Positions 9,201 to 26,609 of a stretch of 64,000 nucleotides of DNA are shown one piece after another. The DNA comes from Paramacrobiotus metropolitanus (lineage: Eukaryota; Tardigrada; Eutardigrada; Parachela; Macrobiotidae). Below the pieces are notes generated by a model. That model searched no databases and was not told the DNA's origin. It worked only from the letters and a program-made list of their open reading frames with translations. Location of the stretch: the NCBI RefSeq assembly GCF_019649055.1, contig NW_026570228.1, forward strand, positions 1,488,001 to 1,552,000. Direction: 5' to 3'. Numbering within the stretch: the first letter of the stretch is position 1; every line of letters begins with the position of its first letter. Both the position numbers and the translations under genes were made by a program.

Positions 9201-12200
9201 AAGATCTGATGATAATCTCATGGCCTTCATAATAAATTAATACAGGGAAACTTCGAATCATAGAAATAAAATGTCACATACCGGATTGCTAATGTCGGAA
9301 TGCCTTCGCGTTCTTCCGGATGCAGCGGCAACCCGAGGGAACTGTCCAACATCATAAGTGCGCTGATTCTGCCCCGTCCACCAGTAGCATTCCAATCTGT
9401 GTGTATAAGCAAAAACATTACATACAATAACTTCCAAACGGCAAATCGTGTTCTAATTGATACGACAAATCGTATTTTTGTACCGTCCATCAATCACGAT
9501 AATCTCATCGCCTGGCTGCAGTTTTAATTTCCCCTCTTCCTCAAATGTTTTGGTCGCCCTGAGAGTATCGAGGCTTTTCTGAAAAAAAAGGAAAATAGGA
9601 TACACTGGAAAAAAAGTGCCAACCGCACTGCCAGCAGAAACTTTGACAATTCGTGCAGCCAACAATAGTAAAATGTATCAAACAAGAAATACGAAACAAA
9701 ATCATTCGGAAGCATACAGAGAAAATTTTGATTTTCTCAGAAAATCATTGTATCACTAGAAATACCAGAAACTGAAAAATTCTACAGAAAAGGTGTACGC
9801 ACATCGCGAAGATACGCAGCAAGTGACGCGAAATTCGGCCGGTCTTGTGGACGATGGAGCCAGCAAGAATACATCATCTGGTAGATCTCGGTTGGGCAGG
9901 CGTCCGGTTTACTGAGGCGTTTCCTTCTTGATCGATCAGTTCCAAAATCTGCGCAATCAACGCTTTGTTACTGCTTGCGCGCGGAACATAAACAATGATC
10001 CACAAAATAAAACCGAACCTTTGCGCCCGAACAACCGGTCCAAGGATGTTGACCAAAAGTGAATAACTCCCTGTACGTAATTACCAAAAATAAATTATTA
10101 ATTAAATAATAACCAGCTAACAGTAAATAACTACCAAAAAGGTTTACTGGAAGTAATTATCAGAATTAAATTATTAATTAAAATTGTAACCAACTAACAG
10201 TAAATACGAATAAATACCAAAAAGGGTTTACCATAGCGTCACTCCATATGCCCAACAATCACTGGCATGGGAGAACTTCTTCCACTTCAAACACTCTGGC
10301 GCACACCTTCAATGAAACCAAAATCTACGAGTATATGAGAAAGTGGAAACAAAAACTAAGAAACAACTAATAATCTGATACGGGGCTTCATAATTACGAG
10401 TACAACCAAATAGCTTATTTTTTTGTACCCCTGCACTACGATAATATACAGTAATCAGCTATGAAAATGCAAAACAAACAGATAATCTTTGAGACGCACT
10501 ATGCGGCAACTTACCAGGGGAATGGGATTTTCTTGTGCTCCGTCATAGTGTAGCAGTCTTCATCCGGATGGATTGACTTGGTCAGACCGAAATCTCCAAT
10601 TTTTATCTGCATATCACGAAAAAAATGTAGTTAAAAATCTGCTTCACACATAATGTTGTACAAAACAAGATTAAGTATTATCCCGAAAAAGTTCTTGTCT
10701 TAGATTCAAAATACTGCGTTAGGCATACTGGCATAGCAAACCATCAATTCTTCTTTACGTCAATAAATAAGACGTTAACAAAATGCAGACTTTCAGAATA
10801 AGAAACCGAAAATGCCCGCGTTACGCATAATCGTAATAAGTAAATCCCATGTGAATCGAATATGCAACGTATAACTAGCCAAAAAATTAGATCCTTCATA
10901 TTACTATTAATATATGTTAATTGAATATTAATGACTTAAATATTATTAATCATTATTTTATTATAAAATAAAAAATTATAAAATTGAATTAGTAATCATT
11001 AGCCACTTAATTTTAGGAAAAAATGTAACAAAAATTTAAAGTATAGAAAAATTCCGCAATATCCAGCGAATATAATATAATAATGAATTCTGTGTTCAGC
11101 TCTGCTAAAATCATAGTTTCTTGATAATAACGATGGACGCACATGATCGATAGAAGCCAGCAAAATGTTCCTCGCCGCCAAATCCCGATGCACCTTTCTG
11201 CAAAGGTCCCAAAATAAATTCCAAATAAATCAGAAAAGGTAACCACGTAACCACGTCAACGTTCGTCAACCATACCGTTTACTCTCCAGAAACTCCATTC
11301 CCCGGCAGATCTGTTTGGCCCAGTTGAAGATGCGCGCCACCGACGTCCGCCCGCACTCTTTGCGCAGCCGATCCAGCACGGATCCCAACGGCGCCAACTC
11401 CTGGACGATCATGTAGGGAGAGGATAAACTAGGACGAAAAAAGCAAACACATTCAGACAAGCAGTCGAACTTGACCGATCAATGGCCAGCGCGCTGGAAA
11501 GAAAATTGCCGTGACAAGACAAAACGCTGTTAGAGTTTTGTGAGTGGTCGTCCGAACGCAACGAACGTTCGCATGCAAATACGCCATATCCAGTCAGGTG
11601 GATAATGAGGTGCAGCGGAAGCACTTAGCATTTGTTTGAATATACAGTATTCACAATCTGTGGATTTTCTCATACATTTTTCGTTCATGAATTTTTTAGC
11701 ACTTCTATATTGCTGCGCAACATCATTACAAAGGTCTTTTATACCTTTTTTACTTTTTACGCAGATAATATCCATTTCCTATAGTAAAACATCGCACAAA
11801 CTTCAAAATTTGGAAAATTTCAATGACGTTGTCGTACAGGACCAGTACAAACAGCAATATTAACTAAAAAATGTTTTTCTTACTAATTCCATCGCCAGGA
11901 ATCTAAAAAAAAACATTTATTACCTTAAAAGTATTTTTTATTTACTTATTTTATTTATCTGCCTTTTTATTTGTAAATTTTTAAATATTCATTTAGATTT
12001 CTAAATATTGGTTATATAAGTTTTGGTTGGCAGATTTTTTACAGTTTTAATCCGAACTCTGAGCGCGCATTCACCACAAATCGCACCCGGAACATATTTT
12101 CGATAAAACCCACCTAATCCCGTATAAACTGATGAGATGCGGATGGTGCAGTCCGATCATGGCGTCGACTTCCTTTACGAAATCGGAGAATGCGCCGGGC

Positions 12201-14366
12201 AGCGCCGCTTCACTGCGTAACATTTTCACGGCTGTTTCCACCTATAAAACCATAAAAATGTAATCGTTTAATTACGTACAATAAATAATAATTATCGTGC
12301 TTATGCTAATTCACAATCAACTTCTGATACGCTTTTGTGCAAACGGTCAACAGACAGAAATTTACTCCACTTCAGACCAGCACGAAAAGCAAGGTCGTGC
12401 GTAATTCACGATGCCGATTTGAATGTGAAACATTTCGTTTGCAAGCGCGGCTAGATTAGATTTGTTAGGGTTATTCCACTTCAGTTTTACGAATTATAAG
12501 TATAAAAAATGCAAACACCAAACTATAAAAATCGCGGTAAATTTTTGTTGCGCCAAATTAAAAAATTTCTGCAAATGTTTATACAGTAACAGAAACAAGA
12601 ATCTGTTGCATCAGCAGTAGCTTGTCAGGAAGCGCCATATCGTATTCCACAACATTTAATATAGGACAATGCGCTCCACGTAAACAAACATTGCGGCATC
12701 TACTTTTGCATGGTAAGCGAATTCTTCAAACCGCGGATAATGGCCGGAACAGCAGCAGCACACGTTCCGTATATATGTACTGCGTATAAGTTGTATAACA
12801 ACAGTGACGACCCTTTTTGAATACCATATTCAACCGCATTAAACGTTTTTTATAAATTTTTTTAATATCAGAAAAGCATTCCTTAACAACACCACTGGAA
12901 ATAATAAAAAAGGTGACAGGGATTTTTACTTACATTTAAAAACTTGCATTTAAATGATTACAGATTATTTGCACTACTTAATTTCCCAGATAAAAAAAAG
13001 TAAAATTATATGCTACCGTTTCATTCACGTTGAAATCCATAATTTCTAACACCGCATATCGTTGGTCATATTCTAATAACCACTGCACTACGACAATCAC
13101 TTCATATTCCAGTGTGCGGTAAAGAATAACGACATTAGCGTGTATTAAAACGCTTGTACTGGTATAAATACACGGAAGCAGGAAGTTTCCCACAGAAACA
13201 AAAAGAAGCAAAAAATTCGTCAGTACCTTACGTCATCTCATAACTAAATACCGTACAATAAATTATCATAAACAATGATTCACCACTTGTCCATCCGGTC
13301 GCGTCCATTCGGCGCGCATCACCTCGCCAAACGTTCCCTGGCCCAGTTTCTCCTTGATAACCACGTCCTTGGTATTAATCAAACATCCCACTTTACTGGC
13401 ATCCAGCTGGGAGGTGTGCAGATGAAACTGGGCTGCATTTGCGGAAGTTCCCGGCTTCGCAAGGTGGTTGGTCTTGTTTTTAGGCAAAACCTGGCACATG
13501 TTAATAATCAGAATAAATACTTACCATGAAATGCATCATTTGGTGAAAACGCAATAAATTTACATGTCATTTAAAATCGCTCTTAAAACTAAGTAAATTT
13601 TGAACACCAACTACATATCTACTTTTTAAAAAGTGAATATACAAAATTACAAAAACTCGCCAATAATTAATACATAAACGAAACCGTTTATCATTAGAAA
13701 TCATTTATCAAATTCAGCACGTTTTAAACGGACTAACTTTTACAGAAGTACACAAACACAAAACTATAAGAAATCGCTCGTAATAATTATTACTTTATCA
13801 GTGAGTAAAGTAGGCATAAAAATGAATAAATCCCATTTAAAATGATTTTAAAAATTTTAAAAATTTCTGAAAATGATTATTACTTTATCAGTGAGTAAAG
13901 TAGGCATAAAAATGAATAAATCCCATTTAAAATGATTTTAAAAATTTTAAAAATTTCGGAAAATGATTTTAAAAATTTCTGAAAATTCAACATATATTTC
14001 CAACCCCGGAAGTCTAGATGCACAGAAATTTTTTAAATTACGATGTTCTTACGGACGAATATACTGCGTAACAGTGATAAAAAAAATATTAAATAACTTA
14101 TTATCACCAAGCAGATACCGCACGACAGAAATTCGAACGGATCGCCACACCTTTTCGATAATTCCTGACATAATTCCCGGCGGCTTCATCGCGTCCTGAT
14201 GGGCCTTCACCGCGGCCAACAGACGGCGCCGCGCTGGTCCGCCCATCTGGATGGCGGCCAGATCACTGGCCTTCACATGGTCAAAATGTGCCAGACGAGT
14301 CACGTTCAGTTCGTCACGAATTCGCGGAAAAAACGCTTCTAGATCGACGCTCTGCAAATCACTCAT
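6243..14366 (-). CDS. TNK2: ACK/TNK2-type non-receptor tyrosine kinase (14 exons, one apparent frameshift)
   Basis: Cdc42-associated tyrosine kinase of membrane and endocytic signalling. Exons: 14366-14151, 13490-13287, 12241-12114, 11428-11276, 11197-11143, 10606-10515, 10306-10232, 10070-10019, 9948-9803, 9578-9484, 9396-9282, 8713-8351, 7610-7340, 6790-6243; about 837 aa. Order: SAM-like N-terminus (exon 1); kinase domain with GQGTFGEV loop, AVKML lysine, HRDLAARN, DFG, CAPE and WELF-type segment (exons 2-9); SH3 (exons 10-11, QPGDEIIVIDG then YWWTGQN); CRIB-like HTGHGD (exon 12); Pro/Ser-rich region; C-terminal tandem UBA-like repeats. This is the ACK1 order. Exon 9 (146 nt) needs one more base to keep frame: conserved residues before and after the A-run at about 9917-9923 lie in different frames. 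This is either a sequence error or a real break of the kinase C-lobe. Confidence 0.9.
10092..10230. repeat. Imperfect tandem duplication in a TNK2 intron
   Basis: Two diverged copies of an AT-rich unit of about 55-65 bp (10092-10145 and 10165-10230), both ending CCAAAAAGG(G)TTTA. They lie within the intron between the seventh and eighth exons. Confidence 0.6.
13786..13965. repeat. 90-bp tandem duplication in TNK2 intron 1
   Basis: Two almost identical 90-bp copies (13786-13875 and 13876-13965) containing TTACTTTATCAGTGAGTAAA, followed by a short third partial copy of the 3' part. Very few differences suggest a recent duplication. Confidence 0.8.
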
Positions 14367-14901
14367 CTTATTTTAAATTCCGATCAGACAAATATCTGTG
14401 CTATAACTTTCCCACCTTCAATATCTGAAGCACTAGTTCCGGAGAATCCTCCACAGGTATCTTAGGATTCATTCTGGAAAGATTTCTCCTGGTAAGACCG
14501 TAAGAGTGAGCAGACGAGAACTTCGCGATCTACTGATTCTACTCCAGTAACTTCATCCTAAACAGTTTTCCCTTGTTTTGCCAAACAAGTTCCATACAAT
14601 CAATCAGATACTGAGTTGTAACGCTACATGGAATTCACTCTATCAAATTATAACTGTAAGGGATTCTCCATTCTGATCAGATGGAAAAAGGAAGGATGGC
14701 AATCAGAACAATGAGCATCACAGATAAAATCGGAAACAAATCGGCTGTCACTTGACTTGTTCGATCAAACAGGTTTACAACACACAAATAACTCAAAAAG
14801 TGACAGTGTGAGAGGTGTGGCTCTTTAATACAGTCGCACGCTGAAGCTTAAAATACTTAATCGCCCACGAAGGGCGGCAGCTGCTTCCTACGCATTTCCT
14901 A

Positions 14902-17151
14902 CACACAAAAATTTTGGGCACCCAGTGCACCGTAGACTATGGTATAAGGAAAACCGCCCTATAAAGCGGTTACCCAATCCGGCTCACTACCACCCAACCA
15001 ATCCGAATTGCGTACAGCAGGTCAGTACTCCCAAATTACTGATTGCTAGGAGTACCTTTGCTAGAGTAGTGTTTATTAGTGACATTCTAAAACGAAATCG
15101 AAATATTTCTTATTTTTCTGGATCAAAACCTAATATTTCATTAGCCGAAATGAAATATGAGCCACAACTGCTTTCACATTTCCCATTAATTAGTATGGCG
15201 ACGAGAAGCAAAATGCATTTTATTTGAAAAAGGTTATGAATTTTTTTGTAGAGTGACATACATATGTACATAGGTAATGATATACATATAAATAGATGGA
15301 TAATGATAAGTTGAGGAACATCAGAATTAATTATTTGCTGAGAAACGAATGAGAAATCCGTTCAGTATGTCCTAATAGATTGCAAGGAAATAATGGGTGC
15401 ATTTTATACGACTACGAAAGCAACATACGTATTCCCGTCACAAAAAAACCAAGTTTTTACTACAGGCCGTACACAGAGGTGTACAGCAGGCTGTACATGA
15501 AGTAATACTGCAGGCTGAACATTAGGCTGTGCTACAAGCATTTCCACTAACTAAGCCTAGTTTACTACAGCTTAGACTACAGGCCATACATTAGGTTGTA
15601 CTACAGGCTGCACTACAAGTTGTACTACAGGCAGTACATCGTATGCTTTTTGTTTATTTAATGAGACTGATTTGTTGATTTGTTTAATGAAATGCATCAA
15701 AATTTTTGATATACTTATAAACGCAAAATACGAATCACTCTATTATCGTTTTTTGTAAAACCTCAGAACAAACCGTCTTATAAATAAAGTAAACACTACA
15801 AGGTTGTACGCTACAGGTTTGTACACTACAGGTTTTATGAATTTGCTGTAGTATTTACCTTCGCTTGTTTGGCACATGTTTGGTACACAACATTTAAGAT
15901 TTAAAAACATTTCAGCAGTACATTGTGATAACTGTAGTTTATTTAATGAGACTGGCTAGTTATTTTGTTTAGTACAATGCATCTCAATTTTTAATATACA
16001 TCTGTGCGCAAAGTACAACTCACCCGATTAATTTTTTTGTAAAAAACTCAAAAAAAAACGGTTTTTTGAAACTAAACACTACAATTTTTTTGCGTTTTTG
16101 CATTTATAAATGTTTTTTATAGCACTTAATTTTGTTAATAGTACGGCGCGATGTTCTGTTTAAAATTATAATTTAGTAAAATTGTTTTACGTTCATAAAG
16201 TCTTTTACATTAAATTCAATAAAATTTTTAAAACCGTACCAGATATCTTTCCGTGTTTCCGGTTTGCAGATTTTTATTTTAACGTTTAAACTCATTTTAA
16301 TATGATCAAATATAACTAAAAATAATATCCAGGAATCAGAATGCTTAGCTGATATCTTATGCATTATGATTATGCATTATGATCATAGACCGGCGTGCTT
16401 GCTCGTTTGCTTAATGTACTGCCTGTAGTACAACCTGTAGTACAGCCCGTAGTATAACCTAGTGTATGGCCTATAGTTTAACCTGTAGTGCGCTAAGTTG
16501 AGTTGATAGTAATCTTATAGTACAGTCTAGTGTTCAGCTTGCAGTATTATGTGGCGTATTTCCTGCAGGACACCACAGTGTACGGCCTGTAGTAAAAACT
16601 TTGTTTTTTATGACTAAAATACATATCCTGCTTTCGTCGTCGTATAGAATGCTGTCAGTATTTTTTTGCACAGTATAATAAAATTTTTCAGGATATACTG
16701 AACTGAGTTTTTGTTAGTTTCTCAGCATGTTATAAAAAAATCGGATATTCTTTAACTTACTGTTACTTATGTGTATGTATATCATTACTAATGTATATCA
16801 CTCTAAAAAACTATTCATAATTTTTTCAATTAACACACGTGTTGTTCAGCATTTCAGTTAATGGGAAATGGAAACAGTTGTGGTTGCTATTTTATCTCTG
16901 CTAATAAAATGTCAGGCCCTTATCCAGAAAAATTGTATTATTTCGATTTCGTTTCAGTTAAATGTCGCAAGTGATAAACGCTAGAATTAAACCTACTCTA
17001 GCAATTAATAATTTGGATTCTGGAATACTGACCAGCTGTGCGCAATTCGGATTGGTTGGATAGTAGTGATCAGGATTGGGTAGTCGCTTTAGAGGACGGT
17101 TTTCCTTATACCATAGAGTCTACGGTGCACTGGGTGCCCAAAATTTTTGTG
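14902..17151. mobile_element. Non-autonomous DNA transposon with long inverted arms
   Basis: The ends (CACACAAAAATTTTGGGCAC at the left; its near-complement at the right) are flanked by TA at 14900-14901 and 17152-17153. Inverted similarity continues inward for about 750 bp on each side, including arrays of CTACAGGC/TGTAC-type motifs at about 15460-15640 and 16400-16600. The centre has a direct duplication of about 140 bp (about 15648-15790 and 15940-16070). No transposase frame was found. The left TIR has two extra bases relative to the right. Probably Tc1/mariner-related by its TA target site; the class is inference. Confidence 0.75.
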
Positions 17152-17699
17152 TATTTCACACAGAAATCTACAAATGCTGTACGTGAGTATTGTACAATAG
17201 CAGTGCGCGTATCGTAGCGTCGGGGCTGCAAAATAGCTCGTTTGATGCCTGTTCTTGTTGGATAGCAGCGTACTGTACTTTAAATATCAAAATACAAGCG
17301 ATCGTAAATTAAATGAAGCATGTATATTATACGAGTATGTAACGAATTTACTAAAATTTTGATAAAATTTCTTTTAACTGGTTAATGAAAGTTACCAATT
17401 TAACGACCCGTCGATATTGAGCTACAGTGGTCTTTTATTTGAGAAGCTGTTGTCCAATTAAATGCATACTATATTGTCAAAAAACGAGTAAACCCTCGTG
17501 CAAGAAGAAATGTACTGTGTGTGGATATTATTTATTCAGTAAAAAATGTAACCACCAACGAATCAAACACAATCATATAAGAAGAACGAATTAACAATAT
17601 CTTCAGTTAAGTTCACTCTGCACTCGTATAATCTTTTCTGATTTAACAACTACAATGGCACTTAACAATTGTGGAATAATTAAATAAATAATCTCCTTT

Positions 17700-18983
17700 T
17701 TATTGACCACCGTAGACATGTTCGGCCTTTTTCGCAATGAGGGCATACCATACGCCGATGAAGCTGGTGAGGAACCACTGCATCCGCCATTTCAGACGGG
17801 CGGTCATCCCCAGCGGAATAAACCCGGCCACGTTGATCGTCTCGAATCCGCAGCGCCGTACCACATCAGCAATCTCATCGGGTTTGATGAAGCGGTGGAA
17901 ACGATGGGTGAAGGCCGGCATCGTCCCGGCCACGTGCTCCATCCAGCCGATGATGAAGAGGAGAGCCGGCAGGGAGCGGTTGTTGGTGGTGAAGAAGACG
18001 CAGCCGCCGTCGCGGACCAGTTTGCAGATGTACGGGACGTACTCCAGTCCGTTGATGTGCTGGTACTGCAGCTGCTCCGAACAGATGACCATGTCGAATT
18101 CACCGGGATGGGCCTGGCTGAATTCCTTGACGCTGGCGTTGTGGTACGAGGGACCTATTCTATCGCGGCCCTGAAAATATACACATTAATTTAAATTTCA
18201 CTACAAGGAATTTATATTTGGCGTAGTACGGCACCTGCATTATGTCCTTAATTAATCATGACTGTTATCACTTTCAGTTTTAGCAAAAAGCGATTCCAGA
18301 GAATTGGTGCATATTACGGTAAACTTCTATAGCACGATTGAAGAAGTTTCGAATTCGTTGGTTGCCCCTTAACTACGAAATCATACAGTTAACCGAGACG
18401 TACTCACCAACACGCAGCATCAACTGTTTCCACTACCATGTTATTGCCTTTTTTGGGAGAATTCTTCCATTACAGTATTGCTAGAGACTTCTAACAGGTA
18501 CATATGTCAGAGGCAAAGCTTTTCAAAAATAATTTTGAAAAAGCAAAAGAATATTCTTTAACAAAATTTGTTAATTACGTAATATTACTCGTATTAATGT
18601 TGTAAAATTGATGCTCCACTTGCCTGCGTTTCCCGCCAATGCGCTTTGGCCGTCAAGACATCGTACTCATCACAGTCAATGGCTACCACATCCGCGCCCA
18701 GCTGTACGAGCGCCTCCGCCAGTAGACCGCCTCCACAGCCCACCTCACAGATGCGTGCACCCAATAGCGGCGTCGCTGTATCCGACGTATCCACACTGTG
18801 CAGTTGATCCCGCCCCAATACATGCCGGTAGTACGTATCGCAGACCAACTGCAGCCGGACTTTGTTCATACTGCGCAGTCCCTGCACTTTCCGCCGGATC
18901 CGTGACGGCGCGTCGCGATTGGTGCCCCACCAGAATTCATGACGTTCCTCCAGTTTGCTCCGTTTCTCCGCCGACAGATCCAT
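17700..18983 (-). CDS. COQ3: COQ3-like ubiquinone biosynthesis O-methyltransferase (5' end unresolved)
   Basis: SAM-dependent O-methyltransferase of ubiquinone synthesis (UbiG/Coq3 family), normally on the mitochondrial inner membrane. Coding exons 18983-18624 and 18170-17700 give 276 aa from the first in-frame ATG. Family signs: a GLRSMN segment (Coq3/UbiG has a similar HSMN), SAM-binding motif EVGCGGGLL with the acidic residue in VVAIDCDE, then CSEQ, FFTTNNR and HRFIKPDEI. The C-terminus has a hydrophobic stretch that may sit in the membrane. The intron appears to be GC-AG (CAG|GCAAGT donor), since the nearby GT would break the frame. The frame is open upstream to about 19079, directly preceded by TAG, so another 5' exon, perhaps with the mitochondrial presequence, may join there; no such exon could be fixed. 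Confidence 0.8.
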
Positions 18984-19080
18984 GTCGTCGAGGTGGCCGT
19001 TTTTGTTAGCGCTGTAGGGAGTTGGCGGTACCGGGTCGGGTTCTTCTTCCGGATGGTAAACGTACGTGTGGAACGAGCTC

Positions 19081-21747
19081 TAAGGCGAGCCGCAACGGCA
19101 ACGTCACCAGTAACCACACTCGCAGCAGAAAACCCTGGATGTTGCAACAAAGCTCAAAAACCAAGTGTTTTACGTAATATGCTAAAGCTGCTTTTAAATC
19201 TGAAACTGATGTACGGCGGTACACAGTCGTGTTAATTACAGTAATTATAAATTTTAATAATCTATGTGTACATTAGTATAAAATAAATATAATGATAAAT
19301 GAAAATTATATCGCAGTATAAAACAAGTGCAAGTATACAACATAAATAACACTGTATAAAACTATAAAATAAAAAAATAAATTTTGTAATATCTATACAG
19401 TAAGTATAAGAATTATGTAATAGTAGATATAGTAATCGTACCGCTGTCGTACCGCGACTCGTACAGAGTACGTATTTGCTTCGGAAATAGTGCTTGTACA
19501 AAATAATCATAAATATTTTTCTTTTGTAAAAGTTATTGATCGTTAACGTTATTTGAAACTGTTATTAAGAACGAACGCTGTTTCTGCAAATTCTTCGGTA
19601 CACCATTCTAGGTTATGCAATAAAGTGTAATAAAAGCATGAAATTTTTGACTAATCGGTGTTATCAAAAGCAAAAAATAAATTAAAGTATTTTCTTAACT
19701 TGACATACCATTGTTGCCTTTTATCTAGCTGGGCTCCGGTTTCTCACGCCAAAAAAAAACAGGAAGCGAAGGCAAAACTGGATGCGAAAACAGTCGCCGG
19801 CTAAAATTGTCAGTTAACAATTTCCGGTAATGCCGCGTAAACAAGTACCGTGCCAAATTAAAACTGTCAGTAAACCAATTTTTGCTCCCTCCGCTGTTGG
19901 AAACGACGCTAATATTGTAAGTACTCGTACTTTACTCTTTTTACACTGGATCACAATCGGAGCTTCTAACGTCGTATATAGTCATAATCGGTGAATTGCA
20001 TCTGTGACTTGTAAACCTTGACCGGTGGAAAAACCAGCCTCAACCAGATAGCCAAGGCATTTTGCTACACATACAAGTAAGTACATCCATTTCCATACCG
20101 AACTGTGACCTTTGTCTCTGCGGTCAATTTGGCAGTGTTTTACCGGAAAATTTGGAACGCATTCGACAAATTTTTACGAATTATTGATGAGTAATTCTTA
20201 TACCCTGGATTTTGACCGCAGACAAAATGCAGAATTATTTCCAAATTCCAGCCCATAAATTCTGAAAATACAGCTTCACAGGAAATTTATTTTACATTTT
20301 AGTAGCGGTAGCCATTTCGTAATGAAATCAATTCACCAATTAAATGTGCTTTTGTTCCTTTTTTTAGGCAGGCATTAAACGATGAATAATTCATTTTATT
20401 TTAAATTTTAGCGAGTGTCTTACTAATAATTAATGATTTACTAATAAATAAAATGTGAGTTACTCGTAGATAAAAATTTTCATCGATAAATTTGTGCGAA
20501 TTCACGGAATAAACAGGTCTTTATTTATTAAAGTAAGATCGCCAAATCGAAAAAAATTTTGTTATACACAACATCAGTTTGCAAACTATACAACAGCGTT
20601 AAAATCAGTGTAGTGAGAAACTAAAATCAAATTAAAAACATCAATGAAAAAAATTAGAAAAGACAAAACCGACGATCAATACTAAATCACCGCGCGCGCA
20701 ATAATCAGAAACAGGGGTTCGAAAACATGCAACAGGGAATGTGTGGAAGCGACAGCCGTCAACGCAAAAAGTTGTCAAGAAAACCAGTACGGACAATTAA
20801 ACAAATCACTGTAGTTAAACATTAATTGTCAACAACACCAACAAGGCCATAATTACATAATAAATTATAATCCCACTGACGTCCATCCTGTGTTTCACCA
20901 GTGCCGAGTAACGCTCGCTGAAACCGGCTGCGGGTTATTGTCCTATCAAAGCAACCTTGATTTGAAATACTTATGTAAAACTGATGTATCAGTATAACCG
21001 TGCAACGGTATCTGTATTACACACCAATATTTGTACATAAACATTTCTTATAACTATTAATTCTAGCTTTTAAAACCCCAGAGTATGATTATTCACCAAA
21101 ACTAGATGAATTTCTCTAAATAGCTGTTAAGAAAATTTACTAGAGATGCTTAATGTAATCGGGGGAAAATTTTATGTATTATGCAATATTGGTACTGCAC
21201 CAATGCACCATTCCCAAGATTTCCGCGACTTTGTTGACGCATGCTATGTTCTCTATCACTCTGCATGATATTTTCTAAAATCTTAAAGAAACTTTAACTG
21301 AACTAAAATACATTAATGTCACAATTATTTTTCGTGTGGTTACTGATGCCTGAAGAAGCATACACTGTTAATTTTTTATTTTAACGGTTGTATTATGTGC
21401 ACATATAGATATAAGCAACAAAGATTTTCTTAATCGCTCTGTGAACTACCAATTCACAAATATTGTTAAATATTTTCTTTATCACTTTGTGTACAGTTTT
21501 CTGAAATCCCACCTAATTACCAAAACCACCAAGATTAAAATCACCGACCATCGAAACTGGCATTAATATGTCCATTAGTTCAATTTTTGTTGGCTACTGA
21601 CGTTTGAATTAATCACTGTTAACTCCCTTCATTTGTTATAAAGATTACAGCAGATTTTTAAAATGCGTTCTCAAAAGTATTCCTTATACAATCCGGCACC
21701 AACCTTTTCTCACACCGACCATATTGCAGAAGGGGAACAAATGCACG
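19081..21747. other. Intergenic, no gene recognised
   Basis: AT-rich DNA between COQ3 and the 3' end of AP2M1. No conserved coding segment, tRNA or clear transposon end was seen. The COQ3 promoter and any upstream exon should lie in the first part of it. Confidence 0.5.
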
Positions 21748-25664
<3,917 letters not shown>

Positions 25665-26609
25665 TTATTATAAAAATGAAGGATTGTTCGGTGGTAACAA
25701 AACAAGAATAAATAGAATCGCGGAGAACTACTGCAGTGCTCCCGTTTTTTTGCTCTGGGATTTATTGCTGATAAAATTATTTTCATGTTTATCGTGGCTG
25801 TGAAGGGCGTCGCGTACGTCGTACTCGATTTTCTCGTACACGATCTATGTACCGCAAATACTGTATCGACCACGTGCTAATTTCTTACGTTAAAACTGCC
25901 TCACATATCACGTGGTTGGGTTTCTTAATGAAATGCTATATTGAAACCGGTCCGAACCGTTGTGAAGCCGACCGTCAGGTCGATATTGGTAGAATCGGTA
26001 TACAGTATACGCAGTTGCAATTGGCACATACTCGTAGTGCAGTGGCTACGTTTGCCCAAAAGTAGATTTAATTGGGTCAACGCTTTGAAAATAGCATAAT
26101 TATACTGCTACCGGTAGATTGCCATTGGTCAAAATTTTTTATTGAAGTTTATTAGTTATCTTTCATTCTGTTGTACAGTATAAGCAGACCGGACAGTGCA
26201 TGCTGTAGCTGTTTAAGTGTGAAAACGAAGCGACTATTATCTAAGACGCACCATCAGTTACATAATGAACCTATTAAAATGCGATCTTGCTTTGATGCGG
26301 ATGAAAATTCTTGGGTAAACTCTATAATGCTACTACTCTGCATTTATTGGCGATTGTAAGCTATTAGCGTTATATAATTAAGTAAGCGGGCATCTTGACA
26401 AACAAAGTACGTCGTACCAAGAAAACCGAACGTTCGGTAGACCGGAAGTGGAGACATGTGGGAGGAATGCCGGTTCTCTCACATACAAACCGATTGCAGC
26501 GCTATAACAAAACCTGCACTTATGTTTAAGTTTTGCGCGTTCACTTTTACGGCTGTTATCGGGCCTTTTTATGGGGAATAATGCTAACTCATCCCGTTCT
26601 TCATAGTAA

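Noticed and set aside
17703-18194. Plus-strand open frames of 145-163 codons
   Set aside because: They are antisense shadows of the GC-rich COQ3 last exon, which matches a known family on the minus strand.
20690-20730. tRNA gene suggested by GGTTCGA
   Set aside because: No matching acceptor stem, anticodon arm or A-box was found around it.
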